DNA of 64,000 bases from Stomoxys calcitrans (taxonomy: Eukaryota > Arthropoda > Insecta > Diptera > Muscidae): contig NC_081553.1 in NCBI RefSeq assembly GCF_963082655.1, positions 207,332,435 to 207,396,434 of the forward strand, given 5' to 3'. The notes under the pieces are model-generated. The model was not told the origin of the DNA. It ran no database searches and saw only the letters and a program-made list of their open reading frames with translations. How positions within the stretch are numbered: the first letter of the stretch is position 1; every line of letters begins with the position of its first letter. The translations under genes and the position numbers were made by a program. Below are positions 34,610 through 44,904 of this stretch, piece by piece.

Positions 34610-35056
34610 CAGCGATTCGTTCGCATCCGAACCTAGTTGGCTTGAGCGATTCGTTCGCATGCGCACGAAGCTTCCATTCGCACTTAGCTTGCATTCGCAC
34701 TTAGCTTGCATTCGCACTTAGCTTGCATTCGCACTTAGCTTGCATTCGCACTTAGCTTGCATCCGCGATTCGTTCGCATCCGCGCATAGCTTGCATCCGC
34801 GCCTAGCTCGCATCAGCGTCTTGTTCGTATTCTTGCCCAGCTCGCATCCGCGCATAGCTCGCATCCACGCTTTGCTCGCATCCACGACTCGTTCGCAACC
34901 ACGACCCGTTCGCATCCACAATTCCTTTGCATCCGCGATTCCTTCAATTCCTCATTTGGTTCGCATTCGCGATTCGTTTGCATCAGCGATATCTGTGCTT
35001 CCGCGATTCGTTCACATTCGCGTAAAGCTTCCATCCGCAATCCGTTCGCATCCTTA
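34610..35056 (+). repeat. 17-bp minisatellite (about 25 units)
   Basis: Near-perfect units TTGCATTCGCACTTAGC lie at about 34673-34755. Diverged units with CGATTCGTTCGCATCCG follow to about 35056. The 105-codon plus-strand and 83-codon minus-strand frames are generated by the repeat and are not genes. Confidence 0.92.
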
Positions 35057-35164
35057 GATAGCATAGTCGGACGTTAATAGCTTGTTGTTCCGATATAAAG
35101 AAGTCCCCCTGCCAGAGATCTATTCATCCTGTAGAGCATGTAGTGGTGATACCTAATCCCCGCC

Positions 35165-35612
35165 ATAGGATTCTTGAGCCCTGACAAGCCGCAATTTTTG
35201 CCCGATTTGGCTGAACTTTTGCATGTATTGTTCCATTATGACTTTCAACAACTGTGCAAAGTACGGTCTGAATCGGTCTATAACCTGATATAGCTACCCT
35301 ATAAACCGATCTCCCGATTTTACTTCTTGAACCCCCACAAGCCGCAATTTAAGTCCGATGTGGCTGAAATTTTGCATTTTGTGTTCCGTTATGACTTCCA
35401 AGAACTGTGCCACGTACGGTCGGAATCGGTTTATAATACGATATAGCTCCCATATAAACCGACCTCCCGATTTGACGTCTTGAGCCGTGATTTTTGTCTG
35501 ATTTGGCTGAAATTTTATAGACAGACAACAAAATTTATTATGCATAAATTTTTAGCAGAATCCTTGGTGGTGGGTTCCCAAGATTCGGCCCGGCCAAGCG
35601 CAACTGCCTTTC
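35165..35612 (+). repeat. Monomer-array dispersed element, left end missing
   Basis: About three monomers carry CGATTTGGCTGAAATTTTGC and CCCATATAAACCGACC. The right terminal block follows: TTGGTGGTGGGTTCCCAAGA and TTCGGCCCGGCCAAGC. Confidence 0.8.
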
Positions 35613-35940
35613 CCTACCACTAAACCAGAGAACGCCGTCACCGCGTCCGCGACACAAAAATTGTCCATTAACAATGCGCCGGCGATCCATACCATTGACC
35701 GCACTGACAACTGACGACCAATCCCGATCAGTTATAAATCGACTGTCGTAGGTAACCGCACCGACGAAAAGCACCAACGGAGGGGCCGAGAACTTGGGAG
35801 GGCCTCACCGTCGAAACTATAGTAGCCGAGACCACATTAACAGACTCCAACTCACCCATCCTTCAGGAGGCGCTTCTACAACCGAACGATCGCAAACAAG
35901 AGCCGAAGGCGATAACCTACTCACCCCTCGCCTCCGATAC
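35613..35940. other. Unrecognised GC-richer spacer
   Basis: Two short frames face each other (35538-35777 minus, 35794-35985 plus). No motif or repeat match was recognised. Confidence 0.35.
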
Positions 35941-36118
35941 ATAACACAAGTCGATTATAACATAATTGGCAACCGTCGACTATAATTAACTTGTGTTATA
36001 ACTTAAGGTTTGTGGGTCCTTAAGTTGACCCTGAACACGACTGAACTTACCTCAGCCAAGTATGAACCGACTGTTTCGGTTCATACTTAGCATGGATGCT
36101 GGAAGTTATAACACAAGT
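35941..36118. repeat. Nested inverted repeats (potential multi-hairpin)
   Basis: ACTTGTGTTATAACTT (35989-36004) is perfectly complementary to 36103-36118, and its first part also pairs with ATAACACAAGT at 35941-35951. Between them are ACTTAAGG/CCTTAAGT (36001-36008 with 36018-36025) and a perfect 13-bp hairpin AAGTATGAACCGA/TCGGTTCATACTT with a 5-nt loop (36058-36088). Confidence 0.9.
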
Positions 36119-36149
36119 CTATGCGCCATAGTTCAACCAAATTGCATTC

Positions 36150-36476
36150 AAATTGTGTCTCCCAGGGGCTCAAGAAGCCAAATCGCGGGATCGGTTTACA
36201 TGACTATATCCAAATCTGAACCGATATGACACATTTGTAATCTCGAATAGGTCATTCGAGATTACATCAATAAGAAGTATCTGAGCAAAATTTCAAGCGT
36301 CTACGAGTTCGATTACTATCGTGATATCGACAGACGGACGGACGGACATGGCTAGATCAACTCGAGACGATCCAGAACATATATACTTTATGGAGTCTTA
36401 GACGAATATTTCGAGGTGTTACAAACGGAATGACTAGATTAGTATACCCCCATCCTATGGTGGTGGGTATAAAAAG
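36150..36476 (+). repeat. Monomer-array dispersed element, terminal part
   Basis: One monomer is followed by the terminal block: CAGACGGACGGACGGACATGG, CATATATACTTTATGGAGTC, GTTACAAACGGAATGACTAG and GGTGGTGGGTATAAAAAGTC. An unusual perfect 12-bp hairpin replaces the usual sequence at 36237-36265. Confidence 0.82.
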
Positions 36477-36569
36477 TCAGCTGAAAATAGTGAACACTTT
36501 TTCTTCATTTTCGCCTAAGCAGTAATTTATATTCAATATTTTATCAGACTTTGGCTAAGATATATAGTT

Positions 36570-36760
36570 TCCTTTTACGATTTCCAACAACCGTGCCAAG
36601 TACGGTCCAAATCGGTCTATATCCTGATAATGTTTCCCTATAAACCGATCTCACGGTTTGACATTTTAAGCCCCTGGAAGACGCAGGGGCTGACATTTTG
36701 CATAGAGCGTTTTGTTATGACTTTCAACAAAAACGCTCTTTGTCTGACTTTCCAGAGTTT
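36570..36760 (+). repeat. Monomer fragment with a foldback
   Basis: CCGTGCCAAGTACGGTCCAA and CTATAAACCGATC identify the monomer. At 36704-36739 AGAGCGTTTTGTT is followed by its near-perfect reverse complement. Confidence 0.75.
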
Positions 36761-37434
36761 TGGTAAAATGCTGTTGTTTCAGAAAATTGTCTGCATCTGT
36801 ATATCTTCTTCTTAACTCTCAATTTTTCTTAGCGTATAACAACCTAATCAAGCTGTGAGAAAAACAATACCTCCATATCGACTGTATTTAAACGCAAGAA
36901 TGTTTCCACCTCCCCCAAAAAAAAAAAAAAAAGAAATTGAAGATTTTTATCTTTGACGCATGCATACACCAACATCTTATTCCGTTTAAGGAGTCAAACA
37001 GACAGCGAGCCAGCCCTCAAAGCCTCCCAGGGCAACCCCCACTACTATACCTTCCAAACGCTTTCCTCTTAGATGAGGTGATAGAAGGAGGTGTGGCTGC
37101 TATTATGCCTTGGCGTTGGAACAATTTCGCATTACCATGTACCATGGAGAGGGGAAAAACTACAAGGAAAGCGAAAACACCAAAAAACAAATGAACGGAA
37201 GTCGTTTAAAAGTACAAACGGACATTATTTATGATCTCAAACCACGACACCATGTCCACAGCATAGTTCGATGGAAATCGATAAAGACAAAGTTTCAATA
37301 CCAATATATTCCCGCATTCACTTGTAGATTGGCAAGACATGAAGGCATAAAATGGGAAGTGGGCTTCTTAGTCAGTGACTGATTTTGGGGAACACTACAC
37401 CGAAAGCAATGGAAACAAGTAGAAACGATTTTTT
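36761..37434. other. Spacer, nothing recognised
   Basis: An A16 run lies at about 36918-36933. Two overlapping frames (36937-37194 and 37110-37382) have no recognisable domain and differ in frame from each other. Confidence 0.4.
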
Positions 37435-37817
37435 AAGGGCTCATGTTTACTTTATGTACAAAATTTCAGCCAAATCAAAATTGTAGCATTTGCGGCTTCC
37501 AGAGGCTCAAGATGTCAAAATGGAAGATCGATTTAAATGGGACCTGTTTTAGTTTACAGACCGATTTGGACAATACCTACCACGGATGTTGGTACTCATA
37601 AGAAGATCCTCCGTGAAAATTTCAGCAAAATTGAAAAACAATTTCGGTTTCTGTGGACTAAAGAAGTCAAATAGAAGGTCCATTTTATATGAGATATCGA
37701 AATATGAACCGATTTGACCCTTTCGCAATTCCTACATTAATAACAAGTCAAAACTAAATACTCCGTGCAAATTTTCGGCGAAATCGAATAACAATTGCGG
37801 CTCAAGAAGTCAAGAGA
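37435..37817 (+). repeat. Monomer-array fragment
   Basis: Two to three diverged monomers (AAAATTTCAGCCAAATC, GGCTTCCAGAGGCTCAAGA, CAGACCGATTTGGACAATAC). It ends where the TATCGATA-rich element begins. Confidence 0.7.
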
Positions 37818-38209
37818 GGGAACATTCGATATTTTCGATAATTTGAATAATAAATATCGATAATATCGATACTATAGTTAATTTCCCATCACCTATATTT
37901 GAAAACGAAAATAAAAAGCAAATATCCGGAGATCAAGATCAAATAAAACCAAGGTTAATAAAGTCAGCTGGAAGTGATGAATAAAATCATTATACAAAAT
38001 GTTAGTCTAATCGGATGAAAATTGCGCCCTCTATAGGCGCAATATATCATAAAGGATACATTCAGTATCGGATTGCTTAGTTTTGTTTATGTTTGCAAAA
38101 AAAAATTAACTTTTGCGATAGTATCCACCGGAAAGATATCAATCGATATTCAGTCAAAGAAACTATCGATATTTATATCGATAGTGCCATCGATATTTTG
38201 CCAGCTTTA
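37818..38209. mobile_element. hAT-like TATCGATA-rich element, left TIR missing
   Basis: The left part (AACATTCGATATTTTCGATA, AATAAATATCGATAATATCG) corresponds to the reverse complement of the right part of the complete element at 38364-38727. The right end ATCGATATTTTGCCAGCTTTA is the TIR. Many ATCGAT words are present. The interior contains GTCTAATCGGATGAAAATTG, which resembles a monomer of the dispersed array elements. Confidence 0.75.
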
Positions 38210-38225
38210 ATATTTACTTGTTGGA

Positions 38226-39350
38226 CCTGTGCGTTTTGCTACTTCTTGAAATAAATTTTTAACGGTTTTTTACAGAAAACCCGCCGGTCCCGACAGAATA
38301 TCGGCCGAGGTCATCAGGCAAATAGCTGAAAACAGACTGGAATTTCTTCTGAGAATGTTTAACTAGAGCTGGCAAAATATCGATGGCGCTATCGATATTT
38401 AAGTTTTTGGCTGAAAATCGATTGATAGATTTGCTATCGAAACTATAGGCAAAGTTACACTATTTGAAAAATTGGAAAATAAAAATAGCGATCATATCGT
38501 GAATCATCACACATTTTGCAATCGTTCTTTTTGTTGAATTCGAATCGGCCCATAATCTGATATAGCTTTTTTTATTCTATATAAACATATATCCTGATTT
38601 TTAGTTCCCATTTTCATTAAAAGAATAGGTGGAAAGAAATAAACGATAATATCAATACTATCGATATTTATTATTATTAATATCGAAAGTATCGAATGTT
38701 GCAAATATCGATAGATTGCTAGCTCTATGTTTAACCGGTATTTACTTGAAGATGTTTTTCAGGAGGTATGAAAGAGACAAAAGCTGGTGCTTATAAGCAA
38801 GGTCAAAGGTGCTCCCACATCCCCAAAATCATACGTTTTGCTACTTCTTAAAATGGATTTCTTACGATTTTTATACCCTCCACCACTAGAGGAGCTAAGG
38901 AATACACAGCCTCCATAGCAAAAAAACCGCCGGTCACGGTACCGGTAGAGGTCAACTGATAAATAGCTGAAAACAGACCGGAATTTCTTCTGAGAATGTT
39001 TAATTGGTGCCTATTAAAAGGCGTTTCTACGGAGAGACAAAAGCTGCTGCTCATAAGTAAGGGCATAGGTGATCCCACATCCCCATACAGGCCACTCTGT
39101 ATTCTGGATGCGGCCGGCAATCTTTTGGAGCGATTTCTAAACCACAGCTCCAGGAAGACATCATTGAGGGAGTAGGTGGACTCTCAATGAGACAACATGC
39201 AGGGCAGGAATGTCTACGAGCGGAGCCAGTATCGGTGGATAAGTAAAGGAACCACCACTCTAGGCTGATTGTCCTATTGGTCAAACTAAATGAGAATGGT
39301 GCATTCAAAAGCCTCTGATAGTAATATGCCGGCGTTTCTGATGGGAAAAA
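38226..39350 (+). mobile_element. R1-like LINE RT fragment, tandemly duplicated
   Basis: CGTTTTGCTACTTCTT occurs at about 38232 and 38833. Each copy is followed by an RT segment reading ENR(L/P)EFLLRMFN; in copy 2 this continues WCLLKGVSTERQKLLLISKG and YRPLCILDAAGNLLERFL, which is characteristic of R1-group RTs. The first copy is split by the hAT-like element at 38364-38727. Both are broken. Confidence 0.75.
38364..38727. mobile_element. hAT-like non-autonomous element, complete with 8-bp target duplication
   Basis: TGTTTAAC stands on both sides (38356-38363 and 38728-38735), an 8-bp duplication as made by hAT transposases. The TIRs are TAGAGCTGGCAAAATATCGA at left and the imperfect complement ending TTGCTAGCTCTA at right. 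The neighbouring LINE duplicate at about 38992-39003 shows the uninterrupted target (GAGAATGTTTAATTGG). Internal TATCGAT/ATCGATA words cluster near both ends. The middle holds a piece of a dispersed-array monomer (CCCATAATCTGATATAGC). No coding capacity. Confidence 0.9.
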
Positions 39351-39362
39351 TGAGAAGTTACT

Positions 39363-39765
39363 TGCACAACAGGGTTAGGTTAGCTAGGTTAGGTTTAAGT
39401 GGCAGTTTGCCATCAGACTTACTCAGACGTTTTCGTCCATTGTGATATCACAGGAACAGAAGAAGGAAGATGCCTTCTAGTTCCTACCGCTGAACCAACC
39501 AGATCGCTTTAAAAAGCCCAACAACTTGCGAATGTTCACATTCGCTCAATCAGACAGGTTCTCAAAGAAATGAGAACCTAAAGTGGAACTCCTTCCGACT
39601 GCTAATGCGGGACACACACACAAAAGGTGTTATATAGTCATCTTCTTCTTCGATGTCCTTAGAGCTTCTGCAAAAGTCGTTGCTGGAAATCTTCAGTCTG
39701 TCAGCATGTTTATGTGTTATGACGGACACAATGACTGAGACGTCTGTTCTAGCCAGTGACAGCAA
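39363..39765 (-). mobile_element. LINE 3' end (C-terminal finger remnant and 3' UTR)
   Basis: The minus strand reads KHADRLKISSNDFCRSSKD and then TPFVC, a decayed C-x2-C...H-x4-C region. It is followed by a 3' UTR with CACAATGGACGAAAACGTCT, TCTGATGGCAAACTGCCACT and a tail of AACCTAACCTAGCTAACCT. Scraps of the same 3' UTR occur at about 40962-41032 and 55566-55640. Confidence 0.65.
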
Positions 39766-39774
39766 AGCGGTAGA

Positions 39775-40860
39775 CTTCGGTGCATAACAGGGTACTTATC
39801 AATAACTCTTAGGATGGGACGAGTGAATATGAGGTCACGTCAGGAGCGGCGCAAAGCTCCATACTTGGACCGGAACTTTTTAGAATGGCAGTTATGTGGG
39901 AATACAGCGATTAGAAATGCCAGACGGAGCATTTCTAGTAGGATATGCTGAAAACATCGCTGCAGCCATCAAGGCAAGGGACATGGAAGGGGCAGAATGC
40001 AAACTATAGCAGGTGATACTAAGAGAAAAGGACTGGCTGGAATCCCACGGCTTGCAAAAGATGGAGCTCCCACTCCTAACGAGAAAAAATATTCCAGTAG
40101 AAGTGGATATGCGCTTAGGCGACATACTGGTGAAGACCAAGAGATCGGTCAATTATTGAGGGATTCGACTGCAAAGAATGCTGACCAATACAGATCAAAT
40201 CCGGCACGCAACAACATAGGCCTCGAGGATAACGCCACAATTCAGTCAACTTATGGCAAACATAAGTGGGCCTCTCCCCAGCCGGTGCAGACTCTTAATG
40301 GAGACATGCAATAGCATCCACCTCTTTGAAAGCGAAATATGGGGCCAGACAATGCAGACAGCATGCCAAGCGAAATCCCTGCCATCGGTCGGAGGAAGGC
40401 AGCTCTGAGGATCACATCATCTTACCAGAGAATAGCGGAGCCCGCAGCGCTTCCAATATCGGGAAAAGTTCCGATAGAGTTACAGGCCATGGAGCGCGCT
40501 AGGTTCCACACCGCGAGGTGCAACACCCAGAGAGGACAAGGTGATGTTCCAACGGATCTATCACGGGCCATACGAGAGGAGACTATCAACAGATGGCAGC
40601 AAAGGTGGACAAATGAGAATCGGGCTACGTGGACGTGACGACTTATCCCCATGTACAGATGTGAATAGATAGGAACTACGTTATATACATGTTAACAGGC
40701 CATGACTTCCTATCGACAGATGGCAGCAAAGGTGGACAAATGAGAATCGGGTTACGTGGACCCCACGACCCCCATGTACGGATGTGGATAGATGGGAACT
40801 ACGGTTACACAGATGTTGACAGGCCATGGATACTTCCCATCCTGAACTGCAAATGTTTTG
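39775..40860 (+). mobile_element. Degenerate R1-like LINE copy, MITE-free paralogue of 19440-21130
   Basis: It shares GGGTACTTATCAATAACTCT, AGGATGGGACGAGTGAATAT and the palm region with the 19440 copy. The palm motif YADD has decayed to YAEN (about 39944-39955). The TA site that carries a MITE in the other copy is empty (39936-39937). A short tandem duplication (period about 128 bp) repeats ACAGATGGCAGCAAAGGTGG at about 40589 and 40717. Confidence 0.82.
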
Positions 40861-41115
40861 ATATAGCTGCCATAAAAACCCTCAATTATTATTCGATTTT
40901 GCTAAAATTTTGCACGAAGAGTTTTGTTTCGACTTCCTAGATCCTCACTTAGCATTATCCAGAATCTTTCGTCTCCTGTTCCTGTGGTATAACAGTGGAC
41001 GAAAATGTCTACGTGAGTCTGATGGCAGTCTATCAAGAACGTGTAAAATGCGATCCATAGTTGAGGGTATATAAGATTCGACCCGGCCGAACATAACGCG
41101 CTTTTACTGGTTTTA
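40861..41115 (+). repeat. Monomer-array element with embedded LINE 3' UTR scrap
   Basis: A monomer piece (GATATAGCTGCCATAAAAAC) is followed by 3' UTR-like sequence (AACAGTGGACGAAAATGTCT, about 40991-41030). Then comes the array element's right terminal block (GAGGGTATATAAGATTCGAC, CCGGCCGAACATAACGCGCT). Confidence 0.7.
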
Positions 41116-41126
41116 AAAAAAATTTT

Positions 41127-41562
41127 ATCTGCGATTATCGATAATCGCAACATATTTTCGATTGTTTTAAGAGTTTTAAGAATAAATATCGATAGTATCG
41201 ATATAACCATTAATTCCCTATCACTTATATTTCAAACGAAAACGAGAAGGAGCAGTCAGGAAATCGATTTATATAGAAGCAAAATCAATGCACAGACCAA
41301 ATGAAACCAAAGTTAATAAAGTCAGTTGGAGTCATGAGAGAAATCATTGTACAAAATGTTAGCCTAGTCGGATGAAAGTTGCGCCCTCTATAAACGAAAT
41401 GCATCTTAAAGGATACATTCAGTGTCGGATTGCTTATATTTGTTTAGTTTTGCAAAAAATTTAACTTTTGCGACAGTATCCATCGGAAAAATATATATCG
41501 ATATTCCGTCAAAAAATTAAATATCGATAGTACCATCGATATTTTTGCCAGCTCTAGGGTTG
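41127..41562. mobile_element. hAT-like TATCGATA-rich element, left end eroded
   Basis: The interior matches 37818-38209 (ACCAAAGTTAATAAAGTCAG, GGATACATTCAGTGTCGGAT). The right end is CCATCGATATTTTTGCCAGC followed by TCTA. A perfect palindrome GCGATTATCGATAATCGC lies near its left side (about 41129-41146). No TSD was found because the left TIR is lost. Confidence 0.75.
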
Positions 41563-41631
41563 AGCCGCTGCAAACACTTGAGCACAAATTTGAATATCAG
41601 ATTTGTTCTCCACTTTACATGACTTTCAATC

Positions 41632-41912
41632 CACCGTAGCGCAAAGGTTAGCATGTTAGCCTATTACACTGAAAGCCTCGGTACGAATCCTGGCGCGAAC
41701 ATAATTATCCCCTTTTTATGCTGCCGACATGCATAGAAGTCATGTTAAAACTTATTTCCAAAGGGTTGTCGTACTGCGGCCCGCTGTTCGGACTCGGCTA
41801 TAAAAAGGAGCTACCATTTCATTCAGCTTAAATTTGAATCGGACAGCACTCACTAATATATATGAAAACTTTGCCCATGCTTCTTAATGGAATGTTTATG
41901 GACAAAATATGC
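41632..41912 (+). mobile_element. tRNA-derived SINE, full length
   Basis: Head CACCGTAGCGCAAAGGTTAG (A box), then GGTACGAATCC (B box, one change from GGTTCGANTCC) at about 41680-41690. The body with CTATAAAAAGGAGC and the tail TTCTTAATGGAATGTTTATG follow. More diverged than the copies at 55681 and 58354. Confidence 0.85.
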
Positions 41913-42202
41913 CATGGGATTGGTTGGTATTGGTATTTTGTACGAATGATGTTCATAACGGTCGGTACAAGAAATTGACACCGCATGTTTACAAAATCAT
42001 TCACAAGTTGTCAATGTTTTCAACAAAGCCTGTTTATAATAAGGACCATAATGGCGCCTTATTATGCAACGTCTTTTATTCTTCGCGTGAACGGAAAAAA
42101 CCAAACAAATCACTTTGACTTTTATATACGTAAACGAGTTTCGTTTTTATTTTAGATACAATAATTATATACTAAGACTAAAATAAGAGGTTTTTAAATA
42201 GT

Positions 42203-42842
42203 CTAAAATCTATGTGTAAATCCCATACCCGCACCAAAATCCTTTTGTCCACGATAGGGACCCGCAATATGTTGACTACCAAAGGCATTCAGACCAAATG
42301 ACGATGCCTGATTGGGGGAAGTCCAAAGATTTGCACTTGCATTTGCTTGCACTCTGGATATGCCAAATTTGGGAATTTTGGTTAACTCCAAACTGGCCGA
42401 ATGACCTTGGACATGGTTCCAGGAAGCATTGGCGCCCACCGAATCATATTTAAGGCCATTTGGTTGTACAGTGCGACCATGAAAGGCATTCAAATCCAAA
42501 TTGTGATTGTCATTGTTGAAAGCATTGATGCGTAGATTTTCTGCCACTAGCTTATTGCCACCATGGGTATTGGCATGTTGAATTCCTAGACCATGGCCGT
42601 TTCTAAAAAGCCGATTATGTAAGAAATGTTTTTAAGGATACTATTATCATATTTTATACTTACGAACTCAATTCCGCCATGGCTCCTGTGGTTATGGGCC
42701 CATGTTTATCATTGCCTTTGGCAAAGACTCCCACGCCTGCACCTAAATTTTCATTTCCCACTTTGGCTATACCCTTGACATCAATGTCATGACCACCTTT
42801 GTGATTCTCGGAAGCAGTTCCACCAATATCTACTGAAGCCAT
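42203..42842 (-). CDS. Attacin (signal-less, attacin-D-like), gene 1
   Basis: Two exons, 42842-42664 and 42602-42203, are joined across a 61-bp intron with GTAAGT donor and TTTTTAG acceptor, giving 192 residues. The N-terminal part has MASVDIGGTASENHKGGHD and repeated G-rich attacin signatures. The C-terminal G domains include NAFNNDNHNLDLNAFHGR and WTSPNQASSFGLNAFG, and the protein ends GMGFTHRF. Attacins are glycine-rich antibacterial proteins induced by the Imd pathway in flies and act on the Gram-negative outer membrane. The start Met is followed directly by the mature-like sequence, with no hydrophobic signal peptide or pro-region, as reported for Drosophila attacin-D. Secretion is therefore uncertain. 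A possible AATAAA lies at 42151-42146. It differs from gene 2 at four residues (I6, N32, L58, R143). Confidence 0.93.
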
Positions 42843-42929
42843 TTTTGTGATCTTTTGAAAGTTTTTGATATGGAAGATTAGAAATCTTTACACTTTTTTT
42901 ATGTGGTGTTTGCTTATGCTCCCGATGAA

Positions 42930-42971
42930 CGACTGTACATTCATAAGATTTTATACGAATGTTTTATACTT
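42930..42971 (-). promoter_or_regulatory. Core promoter of attacin gene 1
   Basis: TATAAAAC reads leftward from 42968 and an initiator ACAGTCG follows, with its A at 42934, about 34 nt downstream. This predicts a 5' UTR of about 92 nt. The wording AAGTATAAAACATTCG is shared with gene 2. I found no convincing NF-kB (Relish) site by eye. Confidence 0.75.
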
Positions 42972-43429
42972 TAAATGCAGCTAATTGTAAATCACATATT
43001 CATTGTGGGCCATCATATGGCTACCACTCAACAATATTTGTAGTTTGAAGAAAAAAAAAATCACCAATTTTTCAATATGATTTTATTTATAAAATAGGGA
43101 TCTACCTAAAAATTTACCACCCATTGCAAAGATAAAGCGAATGCACATTCTGTGAATCATAAAAGTAGAATGGCCTATATTACTTAATTATAAAATGTAA
43201 TATACGGGCAATGACTTATTAAACTAAGAATAAAGTCTCAGTTCAGATCAAATGTTGTTGGGATTTACCGAATATATTGAACTTGTAGATCTTTTGTGAT
43301 AGCATGATTAATAATCCACACAAATTCTATTAAAATAATTCCTACGGAACTCTTATATGGAACTAAAACTACGATATTTTAAAAAGGTTATAAATAATAC
43401 CTTTGGAAGAAATTTTAGATTTTAGACTA
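42972..43429. other. Upstream region of attacin gene 1
   Basis: Apparently unique AT-rich sequence. GGGATTTACC at about 43259-43268 is a one-mismatch kappaB-like word, and an AGATAA (GATA-type) word lies near 43130. Both are too short to claim as sites. Confidence 0.4.
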
Positions 43430-44700
43430 CTACTGGAAGTTCTCTGAAAATGTCATATAGGAAGATCGGTTTATATAGGAATTATATTGAAAAGTTCAGG
43501 ACGTCTATAGAGAAAGTTTAGAGATGGACGATGGGTAAATAACCACAAGGTATTTACCCGGTAAATTGGGTAAATACCCATATATACCCAAAAGCTGGGT
43601 ATCTATAATTTGCAGATATCTTGGGTATTAAAACATTTTCCAAACAATTTTTGATGATTTCGTATTCTTTGTATATATACCTGACCTTCCGATATAGAGT
43701 ATTGAAACCATAAAACACCATATCAAAAGATCGGTCTACATGACAGCTATTCAAAAGAAAGGTGATGTAGACTATCAAAACCCAATGTTTCATAATTCTT
43801 CAATCGAATGTAAAAGGGTCCTTTTATAGGCTTACTACTCTATATTGGAAAATCGGTCTATATGGCAGGTATATCCAAATATGATCCGATCTGGACAATA
43901 TTCAACAAAAAGGTGTAAAAGGATACCGATGCTCACTGTTTCAAATTTCATCGAAATCGGATGAAAAATGCTCCTTTTATATGATCAATACTCTTATATC
44001 GGGAGATATGCTATATGCAAATATGGTCCGTTCTGGAAAATATTCAACAAAAATGGGCAGAGGGGTACCGATGCTCACTGTTTCAAATTTCATCGAAATC
44101 GGATGAAAAATGCTCTTTTTATAGGATCAATACTCTATATCGGGAGATCAATCTATATGGCAGCTGTATGCAAATATGATCCGATCTGGACAATATTAAA
44201 CAAAAATGTGTAGAGGGTTACCAAAACGTACTGTTTCAAAATCAAAAACTCGCACTGTTTCAAAATCGGATGAAAAATACGACTTTTATGGGCGCAATAC
44301 TCTATATCAGGAGAAAAATTCTACTTTTATGGGATCAGTACACTATATCGGGAGATCGGTCTATATGACAGCTACATCCAAATATGGTCCGATCTGGAGT
44401 ACATTTGACAGGAATGGGTAGGGGTATACCAGAACTCACTGTGCCGAATTTCATCGAATAAATAAACGTATCTTTTATGGCCCCACTATCCTATATCGGG
44501 ATATCGGGCGGTCGGTCTATAGGGCAGCTATATCCAAATATTGTCCGATCTGGACCACATTTCAAAGAAATGGGTAGGAGTCTACCAGAACTCACTATGC
44601 CAAATTTCATCGATATCGGATGAAAATTTGCCAATTTATGGCTTCAAGACTTTATGCCTGAAAATCGGTCTACATAGCGGCTATATGTAACTAAATTCCT
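43430..44700 (+). repeat. Monomer-array dispersed sequence, third monomer type
   Basis: Seven or more diverged monomers carry AATTTCATCGAAATCGGATG, TATATCGGGAGATCGGTCTA and CCAAATATGGTCCGATCTGG. Terminal blocks were not found. The plus-strand frames 43968-44421 are repeat translations. Confidence 0.75.
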
Positions 44701-44904
44701 ATTTTATGAGATCAGAAAGCCAGCTTTATATACAAAGAACACAAAATCATAAAAAATTGTTCGGAAAACGATTTCAAATAGCCAATGCTGCATACCAAGT
44801 AGCGGTTCTGAGTGGTTTTTATATACCAAGGTCAATTTTGGTTTCCGCTTCATCTCAACCGTGGTTACTTAACTTCTAAAAGTGCCACCTGGGGTAGCTA
44901 TCTA

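Noticed and set aside
34740..35057. 105-codon Arg/His/Ser-rich frame
   Set aside because: It is a translation of the 17-bp minisatellite.
39363..39410. TTAGG-like run as insect telomeric repeat
   Set aside because: Only three irregular units (GGTTAGGTTAGCTAGGTTAGG), and the position fits the 3' tail of a LINE. Dipterans lack TTAGG telomeres.
43259..43268. NF-kB (Relish) site GGGATTTACC upstream of attacin gene 1
   Set aside because: It has a mismatch to GGGRNNYYYY, lies about 330 bp from the start site and has no clear counterpart upstream of gene 2.
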